8,379 nucleotides of DNA from an uncultured Clostridia bacterium (GTDB lineage Bacteria; Bacillota; Clostridia; Christensenellales; CAG-917). Under the pieces are notes generated by a model. It saw only the letters and a program-made list of their open reading frames with translations. It was not told where the DNA came from and searched no databases. Below, one piece after another: positions 1-5,084 of the stretch. The stretch lies in the NCBI GenBank assembly GCA_937881285.1, contig CALGEU010000049.1, forward strand, positions 1 to 8,379, read 5' to 3'. Every line of letters starts with the position of its first letter. Within the stretch, counting starts at the first letter, position 1. The translations under genes and the position numbers were made by a program.

Positions 1-29
1 GCCGTTGCCGCAATGACGGCTTTTGTTCG
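1..29. other. Left-edge non-coding sequence
   Basis: I see no gene here. GCCGT (1-5) and ACGGC (16-20) can pair. The bases do not match the outer arm expected for repeat copy 1. The neighbour frequently found after HIT genes in Clostridia (rpsU) is not visible in this window. Confidence 0.3.
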
Positions 30-138
30 GATGAAGAACAAGAAAGAGCCACGCTAACGGCAACCCTAATGTATAAGTAATACATGAGTTGACGGGAGCG
101 TGGCTCTGCCGCAGTTATTCGCCGTTTAGCGCGTTTTG
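30..138. repeat. Structured palindromic repeat, copy 1 (left outer arm not recognisable)
   Basis: The core at 30-122 is 93 nt long, the same as copy 2. Its left flank 30-45 matches 156-171 at 15 of 16 positions. Its right flank 107-122 matches 233-248 at 14 of 16. Between them GAGCCACGCT (46-55) pairs perfectly with 97-106, and CAAC (61-64) pairs with GTTG (88-91). ATGTAT (69-74) pairs with ATACAT (80-85) around an AAGTA loop, with a CCTA/GA internal loop equivalent to copy 2. Stem sequences differ from copy 2, but pairing is kept. The right outer arm (123-138) resembles that of copy 2 with mostly transition differences. No matching left arm is visible in 1-29. Confidence 0.8.
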
Positions 139-265
139 TAAAAATGTGCTAAATAGATGAAGAACAAGGAAACGCCCATCCGAAACAAAACCCAACGTAC
201 ATTTAGTACGTGATTTTGGAGCGGATGGGCGTTGACACAGTTATTCGCTATTTAGCACATTTTTA
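139..265. repeat. Structured palindromic repeat, copy 2 (complete, with 18-bp outer stem)
   Basis: This 127-bp element is a long imperfect palindrome. The outer arms TAAAAATGTGCTAAATAG (139-156) and 248-265 are perfect reverse complements over 18 nt. Inside them, GAAGAAC (159-165) faces GTTATTC (240-246) with one mismatch. AACGCCCATCCG (171-182) pairs perfectly with 222-233, and CAAAA (186-190) pairs with TTTTG (214-218). ACGTAC (195-200) pairs with GTACGT (206-211) around an ATTTA loop. A CCCA/GA internal loop separates the last two stems. The 93-nt core (156-248) matches copy 1 in length and layout at an offset of exactly 126 nt. The stop codon of the HIT gene (263-265) is inside the right arm. 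I do not recognise the family. The strand is undetermined. Confidence 0.85.
156..233 (-). terminator. Possible intrinsic terminator after the HIT gene, formed by the repeat core
   Basis: In the transcript leaving the HIT gene, AACGCCCATCCG (233-222) pairs with its complement (182-171) to give a 12-bp GC-rich stem. Further internal pairing lies above it, and the stem is followed directly by a pyrimidine-rich tail (TCCTTGTTCTTC). Copy 1 repeats the arrangement at 106-46, with the tail TTTCTTGTTCTTC. The tails are U-rich but interrupted by C and G, and the loop region is far larger than in a standard terminator. This call is therefore tentative. No other terminator for the operon is visible within the window. 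Confidence 0.35.
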
Positions 266-604
266 GCACATGGTGTCGCTAAGTTTAGCCCCACCTAATA
301 TATGAATGTGCAAATGTCCTACGGACTGACAACCGTCTTCACCTTTGTTGGAAACGAGACGAAATCCGTTTTGAAGTCCGAGTTGATCCGTCAAGGCTGA
401 TAGTTTCTTGACGCATTTTGCAAGAGTTTGCGCTTGTGCGTCGGACATCTCGATTATGTTTGCGTAATGCTCTTTTGGAATGAGCAAAAGATGAACTGGG
501 GCTTGCGGATTCAAGTCCTTGATGATAATCATATCTTCGTCTTCGTAAAGTTTTGTGGACGGAATCTCGCCGTTTGCTATCTTACAAAAAATGCAATCGC
601 TCAT
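263..604 (-). CDS. hinT: Histidine triad (HIT) family nucleotide-binding protein, HinT-like
   Basis: HinT-type proteins are small cytoplasmic purine nucleoside phosphoramidases (AMP-lysine and similar substrates). Their physiological role in bacteria is not settled. The protein is 113 aa, the normal length. It opens with CIFCKIANGEIPS (4-16), in which C4 and C7 form a likely zinc pair. It has the YEDED nucleotide-binding region near 20-24 and IPKEH at 42-46. It ends with the histidine triad HLHIH (H97, H99, H101), followed by LGG. The ATG has AAGGAG 5 to 6 nt upstream. It is the last gene of the block, 117 nt after mtaB. The final codons and the TAA stop lie in or next to the outer arm of the structured repeat at 139-265, so the C-terminal DTMC may derive from that element. 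Confidence 0.95.
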   Translation of the reverse strand: MSDCIFCKIANGEIPSTKLYEDEDMIIIKDLNPQAPVHLLLIPKEHYANIIEMSDAQAQTLAKCVKKLSALTDQLGLQNGFRLVSNKGEDGCQSVGHLHIHILGGAKLSDTMC

Positions 605-721
605 ATAAACTCCTTATTTTCGGTATTTTATCGTTTTATTAACATTGACGATATTTGCTATGCAAGCACGGCAATATCTCAATTCTATGCGCTCATTCAA
701 CTTGATTGTATATATATAGTT
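605..721 (-). other. mtaB-HIT intergenic gap with one imperfect hairpin
   Basis: This 117-nt A/T-rich gap separates mtaB from the HIT gene. On the transcript strand GATATTGC (671-678) pairs with GCAAATATC (650-658), leaving one bulged base and a 12-nt loop. No U-run follows, so it is not an intrinsic terminator. I looked for a sigma-70-type promoter and found only weak hexamer pairs, so an independent promoter for the HIT gene is possible but unsupported. The HIT ribosome binding site AAGGAG is at 610-615. Confidence 0.4.
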
Positions 722-2008
722 TTACTCTTTTACACTGTCGTCGGCAACGCCGTCGAGATATTTGTGAGTCGGGACGATTTGTCGCACTTCGTTGTGTGCG
801 CCCTGTCTCGAGTACACTTTGACGTAATTGGGCGTATGTCCGCACCAAATTCCGTCTTCGGCAGTCTCGAAAAGCACGCTTTGCGGCATACCGAGTTGCT
901 TGTTGAGATAGTTTTGCACAAGTTCGACCTTAACCGCGCTCATACGCTTCTGACGGTTTGTAACCACGTCGGGCGAAAGCGGTTTCAATCTGCCTGCCAC
1001 CGTTCCGCGACGAGACGAATACGGGAAAACGTGAATATCCGAAAAACCGACTTTTCTTGCGAAATTCACGCAGTTTTCAAACTGCTCTTCCGTCTCGGTG
1101 GGAAAACCGACGATTATATCCGTCGTTATCGCGCAATCGGGATAATACTCTCTTATGAGTTGCACGGCGTCGTAATATTGAGAAGTGGTATAATGGCGGT
1201 TCATCGCCTTCAAAGTTGCGTCGTCGCCGCTCTGCAACGACAGGTGAAAATGCGGACAGAAACGCTTTATTTTTTTGGTAGCGTCCAAAAACTCTCTGCA
1301 TATCACGCCCACTTCGAGCGAGCCGAGTCTCACGCCGAAATCGTAACGCGAAAGCGCGTTCATAAGTTCGGTTAACGAAGAATTCGTGTCTTTTCCGAAG
1401 GCGGACAAATTTATGCCCGTCACGACGACTTCTTTTGCAACTCCTTTTACGGAATCGAGTTCGTTTATCACGCTCTCGATGCTTCTTGAACGGCTTCTTC
1501 CGCGCACATACGGGATAAGACAATAACTGCAAAAGTTGTTGCACCCGTCCTGCACTTTGATGAAATGACGCGTTTTGAGATTGACTATGCCTTCGTTGTC
1601 TTCGTATTCTCTGCTTATATCGAAACGGTCGGGAACGATTTTGTCGAATTTTTCGTTGCCGACGTACTTTGCGGCTATTTTTCTTGCAAAACCGACTTTT
1701 CCGTCAGTTCCCGAGATATATTCCACGTTGTTTTTGGCAAATTGAGAAAAATTGTTTTGCGAAGCGCAACCGCACACGTATATGCGTGCGTCGGGATTGA
1801 CTTTGAGTATGCGCGCAACCGATTGGCGAGATTTTTTCTCCGCTTCCGCAGTGACTGCGCAAGAATTGACTATGTATACGTCGGCAAATTCAAGCCCTTC
1901 GGTGATTTCAAATCCCGCGTGCTCGAACACCGCAAGCATAGCGTCGGTGTCGTATTGATTGACTTTGCAACCGAGCGTGAAAATGGAAACTTTCGGCAAA
2001 TCACTCAT
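722..2008 (-). CDS. mtaB: tRNA (N6-threonylcarbamoyladenosine(37)-C2)-methylthiotransferase MtaB
   Basis: MtaB converts t6A at position 37 of ANN-decoding tRNAs to ms2t6A, which stabilises codon-anticodon pairing. It is a radical-SAM methylthiotransferase with two iron-sulfur clusters. In the 428-aa form that starts at the ATG, the N-terminal domain has the three auxiliary-cluster cysteines in LGCKVNQYDT (C14), VNSCAVT (C50) and GCASQ (C81). The radical-SAM motif CNNFCSYC supplies C156, C160 and C163. LSLQSGDD (about 257-264) and TTDIIVGFPTET (about 295-306) are further family blocks, and a TRAM-like RNA-binding tail occupies about 370-420. I prefer the ATG at 2006-2008, with GGAG 9 nt upstream. 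An in-frame TTG at 2014 would add two residues. The start overlaps the rsmE stop (ATGAGTGA). The MtaB identity, rather than MiaB or RimO, is supported by motif details and by its place after rsmE. Confidence 0.95.
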   Translation of the reverse strand: MSDLPKVSIFTLGCKVNQYDTDAMLAVFEHAGFEITEGLEFADVYIVNSCAVTAEAEKKSRQSVARILKVNPDARIYVCGCASQNNFSQFAKNNVEYISGTDGKVGFARKIAAKYVGNEKFDKIVPDRFDISREYEDNEGIVNLKTRHFIKVQDGCNNFCSYCLIPYVRGRSRSRSIESVINELDSVKGVAKEVVVTGINLSAFGKDTNSSLTELMNALSRYDFGVRLGSLEVGVICREFLDATKKIKRFCPHFHLSLQSGDDATLKAMNRHYTTSQYYDAVQLIREYYPDCAITTDIIVGFPTETEEQFENCVNFARKVGFSDIHVFPYSSRRGTVAGRLKPLSPDVVTNRQKRMSAVKVELVQNYLNKQLGMPQSVLFETAEDGIWCGHTPNYVKVYSRQGAHNEVRQIVPTHKYLDGVADDSVKE

Positions 2009-2723
2009 AGTCAAGTTCTCCCAAATGGTCTAAAAGAAGCGCGCAAGACACGATAGAAGCCGTTTCGGCACGCAAAATGCGTCTTCCGAGCGTAACTATC
2101 GTCGCTCCGCACTCTTTTGCTTTTTCTGTCTCGTCGGGCGTAAATCCGCCTTCGGGACCTACGACAAGCGCAACGTTTTTGCCGTCGATGCGGCAATCTT
2201 TAATTCTGTTTTTCTTCTCGTTTTCGTAAGCGAAAAGAACGGTGTCGAAATCTTTGAAACGAGCAAGAACTTCATCGAAATTTTCAAGCGAACAGACTTT
2301 TGACAAATATGCCGAACCGCATTGTTTTGCAGCTTCTAACGCAATCTTTTCCGCTCTGTCCTTTGCGAACTTCGTTTCTGCGCAATTGTGAGACGTAAAA
2401 GGAATTATCTCGTCAACGCCGAGTTCCACCGATTTTTGAACGACAAAATCGAGTTTGCTGTTTTTGAGAAGTCCCGCAAACAACGTGACGTGAGCGTTCT
2501 TTACGTCTTGAACGGTCTCTTGTTCGATAATGAGCGTTGCAAAGTCTTTGCCTATTTCCTTCACCGTGCAAAGTCTTTCTATTCCGTCGTTTGCACACAC
2601 GACGGCTTTGAATCCGACCTTGTAGCGAAGCACTTTGACCATATGCGAAAACTCGTCTCCCGTCAGGGTTACGACGTTGTTGCATATATCGCTACTATCG
2701 ACAAAAAATCGCCTTATTTCCAT
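2001..2723 (-). CDS. rsmE: 16S rRNA (uracil(1498)-N3)-methyltransferase RsmE
   Basis: RsmE methylates N3 of U1498 in 16S rRNA, near the decoding centre of the 30S subunit. The protein is 240 aa, normal for the family. A PUA-like N-terminal domain (about 1-70) includes HMVKVLR (27-33). The SPOUT knotted methyltransferase domain follows, with KNSKLDFVVQKSVELGVDEIIPF (87-109), the SAM-binding knot ALVVGPEGGFTPDE (185-198) and LGRRILRAETAS (212-223). The usual QSxR...P segment is replaced by QCGSAYLSKV (134-143), a mild departure from what I recall of the family. The start is fixed by an in-frame TAG two codons upstream, yet no clear ribosome binding site precedes the ATG. It lies 81 nt after prmA. 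The stop overlaps the mtaB start by 8 nt. Confidence 0.96.
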   Translation of the reverse strand: MEIRRFFVDSSDICNNVVTLTGDEFSHMVKVLRYKVGFKAVVCANDGIERLCTVKEIGKDFATLIIEQETVQDVKNAHVTLFAGLLKNSKLDFVVQKSVELGVDEIIPFTSHNCAETKFAKDRAEKIALEAAKQCGSAYLSKVCSLENFDEVLARFKDFDTVLFAYENEKKNRIKDCRIDGKNVALVVGPEGGFTPDETEKAKECGATIVTLGRRILRAETASIVSCALLLDHLGELDYE

Positions 2724-2804
2724 ATTCTAACCGTATATTTTGATATTTTTAGCATTTTACGAATCTACGGATAAACCGTGATTGTACTGCCGTTTTTGCA
2801 CGAA

Positions 2805-3710
2805 TTACGCTTTCTTTTTAAGTTTCAAAGCGCGCCAGTCGTCGATTGCCATACGCTCGACGATTTCGTATCCTGCCGACTCATAGCATTGTATCACTTC
2901 GTCAAGGCGACTGTCAATGATCCCCGACAACACTATCCCGCCGTTTTCGCGCAAATGCTTTCCTATACTCTTCGAAAAGCGCATAAGAATATCTGCCGTT
3001 ATGTTGGCAAAGATGAAATCTGCCGTCATATCGCCTTCCAGCAAGTCCGCTTTTTCAATCGTCGCTTCGACATTGTTGAGTTCGGCGTTTTTTCTTGCAA
3101 ACTCCACCGCCTGCTCGTCTATGTCGCACATATACACGCTTTTTGCGCCTGCGATTTTCGCCGCAATACCCAAAATGCCGCTTCCGCAACCGACGTCGAT
3201 GACGTCTTTTCCGTCTACGTCCATGAGTTCGAGACACATTCTCGTCGTTGCGTGCGACCCCGTGCCGAACGCCATGCCTGGATCGAGTCTCATTATGCGT
3301 TCTCCGTCACTTTTCTCGTACTTTATCCAAGTCGGAACGATCGTAACGTGCTTCGTGACGATAGGTTTATAATACTTTTTCCACTCGTTCTCGTAGTCCG
3401 CGGCGTCGATTTCGCCCGTGACGATTTCGCCGTACTTCACTCCGTACGCTTTCATTTCTTCAAGGCGCGTTTCGAGTCTTTTGAGAAATTCGTTGTCGTC
3501 AACGTCGCATATCGTCGAAACTTTCACTTCGTCCGATTGCATAAGCACGCTTTCGTCCACGTAATCCCAGATTACGTCGCTTTTTATAAGGTCGAGAAAG
3601 TCTTGTTTGTCTAAAATGGAAACGCCGCCCGCACCTGCGTCAAACATTGCTGACGAGATGAGATCGGCGTCGTTGTGGTTTGTGAAAACCGTTATAGTTT
3701 TATATTTCAT
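2805..3710 (-). CDS. prmA: Ribosomal protein L11 methyltransferase PrmA
   Basis: PrmA uses S-adenosylmethionine to methylate ribosomal protein L11 in the cytoplasm. The protein is 301 aa, close to the family length. An N-terminal substrate-recognition domain (about 1-100) is followed by a linker and a class I Rossmann methyltransferase domain. The family hallmark DPGMAFGTGSHATT lies at 143-156. The SAM-binding glycine loop IDVGCGSGILGIAA is at 171-184, with an acidic residue at the end of the second strand in CDID (195-198). The catalytic-region motif FANIT is at 234-238, and SGII is at 262-265. The ATG has AAGGA 7 nt upstream (3718-3722). The gene begins 39 nt after dnaJ, and this dnaJ-prmA-rsmE order is typical of Bacillota, supporting cotranscription with the chaperones. 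Confidence 0.97.
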   Translation of the reverse strand: MKYKTITVFTNHNDADLISSAMFDAGAGGVSILDKQDFLDLIKSDVIWDYVDESVLMQSDEVKVSTICDVDDNEFLKRLETRLEEMKAYGVKYGEIVTGEIDAADYENEWKKYYKPIVTKHVTIVPTWIKYEKSDGERIMRLDPGMAFGTGSHATTRMCLELMDVDGKDVIDVGCGSGILGIAAKIAGAKSVYMCDIDEQAVEFARKNAELNNVEATIEKADLLEGDMTADFIFANITADILMRFSKSIGKHLRENGGIVLSGIIDSRLDEVIQCYESAGYEIVERMAIDDWRALKLKKKA

Positions 3711-3749
3711 CGGGTGTTCCTTTATAGGCTTCTGCCCTTGTATTCTTGC

Positions 3750-4928
3750 TTATGAAAGTTTCTCTTCGTAGGCTTTTTTGATGGGATACTGTTTCTTTTG
3801 GTCGCTAGCCGCGTCGAATTTTTTGAGCAATTCTTTTTGTTCCTTGTTCAAAGACTTCGGCACTTCGACGACTATTCTTACGAACATATCGCCTTTCGTT
3901 GCGCCTTTGAGTTTCTTTATGCCGTAATTCTTGATTGTAAGTATCGTTCCGCTTTGCGTACATTCGGGCACTTTGAGTTCCTTTTTGCCGTAGAGCGTAG
4001 GCACTTCAATCGTGCAGCCGAGCGCAGCGTCCGTGAACGAAATCGGCACGTCGATTTGCACGTCGAAACCTTTTCTGACGAAGAGTTTGTGCGGAAGCAC
4101 TTTGACTTCGACGTAAAGACTGCCCTTTTCGCCGCCGTTTACGCCTGCGTGACCTTCGTTGTCATATCTCACGCGTTGACCGGAATCGATACCTGCGGGG
4201 ATATTGACCTTGACTTCGCGCACTTTTTCAAATCTGCCGACGCCGCCGCAAGACGTGCATTTGTCGGTGATTATTTTGCCCTTGCCGCCGCAAGTGGGAC
4301 AAACGCCCTGCGTAGAGACCTGACCGAACGGAGTGCGTTGAGTCATCGTAACTCTACCCGAGCCGCCGCATTTAGGGCAGACCTTGAAAGCCGTACCGCC
4401 TTTTGCGCCCGTGCCTTTGCAGTCGGGGCAATTTTCGACGCGTCTGACGTTGACGGTCTTCTGAACGCCGAACGCCGCTTCTTCAAAGGTAAGCGTAACT
4501 CCGACGAGAATATCCTGACCGCGTTGCGCCATATTCGCACTCTGCGCGCGAGACGAGCCGCTGCCGAATCCGCTGAATATGGTTGAGAAGATGTCGTCCA
4601 TGTCGAAGCCGCTTGCTCCGCCACCGAAACCGCCAAATCCGCCTGCGCCGCCGCTTGCTCCGCCACCGAAACCGCCAAATCCGCCTTGCGGTCCGTTTTC
4701 GTCACCGTAGGTGTCGTACGCCGCACGTTTCTGGTCGTCGGAAAGCACTTCGTAAGCGTGGTTGATTTCTTTGAACTTCTCTTCCGCTTCCTTCTTTTCG
4801 GTGTCAGACTTGTTTGCGTATACGTCGGGGTGATACTTCTTTGCAAGAGAACGATACGCCGCTTTCAATTCATCTGCGGTTGCCGTCTTCTGAACACCTA
4901 ATATTTCGTAATAATTCTTTGATGCCAT
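3750..4928 (-). CDS. dnaJ: Molecular chaperone DnaJ (Hsp40, type I)
   Basis: DnaJ delivers unfolded proteins to DnaK and stimulates its ATPase. The protein is 392 aa with the complete type I architecture. The J domain (about 5-72) carries the essential HPD at 33-35. A Gly/Phe-rich linker spans about 79-128. The zinc-finger domain has all four CxxCxGxG modules, CPDCKGTG (167-174), CPKCGGSG (184-191), CPTCGGKG (210-217) and CTSCGGVG (224-231). The C-terminal beta domains run to the end. The ATG at 4926-4928 is chosen because AAGGA lies 7 nt upstream and the protein then begins MASKNYYEILGV, the canonical N-terminus. The frame is open 12 codons further upstream, but that extension would cross the ribosome binding site and matches nothing in the family. 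The Gly/Phe linker contains a nearly perfect 42-bp tandem duplication (see the separate entry). Confidence 0.98.
   Translation of the reverse strand: MASKNYYEILGVQKTATADELKAAYRSLAKKYHPDVYANKSDTEKKEAEEKFKEINHAYEVLSDDQKRAAYDTYGDENGPQGGFGGFGGGASGGAGGFGGFGGGASGFDMDDIFSTIFSGFGSGSSRAQSANMAQRGQDILVGVTLTFEEAAFGVQKTVNVRRVENCPDCKGTGAKGGTAFKVCPKCGGSGRVTMTQRTPFGQVSTQGVCPTCGGKGKIITDKCTSCGGVGRFEKVREVKVNIPAGIDSGQRVRYDNEGHAGVNGGEKGSLYVEVKVLPHKLFVRKGFDVQIDVPISFTDAALGCTIEVPTLYGKKELKVPECTQSGTILTIKNYGIKKLKGATKGDMFVRIVVEVPKSLNKEQKELLKKFDAASDQKKQYPIKKAYEEKLS
4608..4686 (-). repeat. In-frame 42-bp tandem duplication in the dnaJ Gly/Phe linker
   Basis: Bases 4608-4644 and 4650-4686 are identical over 37 nt, with a period of 42. 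The duplication encodes two successive copies of a 14-residue unit containing GGFGGFGGGASG (roughly residues 82-93 and 96-107 of DnaJ). Because 42 is divisible by three, the reading frame is kept and the protein stays intact. Identity at the nucleotide level, rather than only in the protein, points to recent slippage or unequal exchange. The linker is flexible, and its length varies naturally in the family. Confidence 0.9.
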
Positions 4929-5084
4929 AGTTGTTTCCTTGCGCCTTGTAAATACTCGGCGCATTTATACGCCTTGGCGCAACGGTTACCCGTTGCGCCT
5001 TGACTTCATTCGTTTGTTTTTGACGAACCCGTTTCGGACTCGTTGCGATGCTTATGCATCGATTATCGCATAAATGCAATTTTA
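4929..5084 (-). promoter_or_regulatory. Hairpin-rich dnaK-dnaJ leader with alternative stems near the dnaJ ribosome binding site
   Basis: This 156-nt gap contains several transcript-strand hairpins. At 5046-5061, CGATGC pairs with GCATCG around ATAA. It competes with TGCGAT/ATCGCA (5065-5070 with 5044-5049) and with TTATGC/GCATAA (5068-5073 with 5052-5057). At 4976-4999 there is a perfect 10-bp stem, GGCGCAACGG with CCGTTGCGCC, closed by a GTAA loop of the GNRA type. Downstream, TGCGCC (4958-4963) can pair either weakly with upstream GGCG (4970-4973, through its last four bases, GCGCC side) or with GGCGCA (4940-4945). The latter touches the dnaJ ribosome binding site AAGGA (4936-4940). The TTGCGCC arm of the 10-bp stem could also pair with GGCGCAA beside that site. 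No U-run follows any stem, so a terminator is unlikely. Regulation by refolding is inference. Confidence 0.55.

Noticed and set aside
30..122. Hammerhead or other small self-cleaving ribozyme
   Set aside because: GATGAAGAAC superficially resembles part of a hammerhead core, but the CTGATGA and GAAA core combination is absent on both strands.
30..265. Integron attC sites
   Set aside because: The palindromes lack a proper GTTRRRY/RYYYAAC core-site pair (GTTATTC does not fit), and no cassette or integrase is near.
30..265. CRISPR array
   Set aside because: There are only two units, with structured interiors of the same layout rather than unrelated spacers, and no cas genes.
428..1375. 315-codon plus-strand open frame opposite mtaB and the HIT gene
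   Set aside because: It runs antisense to two clear genes, has no recognisable family motif, and its composition is that of the reverse strand of coding sequence.
2778..3614. 278-codon plus-strand open frame opposite prmA
   Set aside because: It is entirely antisense to prmA, with no family motif or gene-like context.
4929..4964. 12-residue N-terminal extension of DnaJ
   Set aside because: It would translate through the ribosome binding site, and the family begins at the J domain. The ATG at 4926-4928 is well placed.
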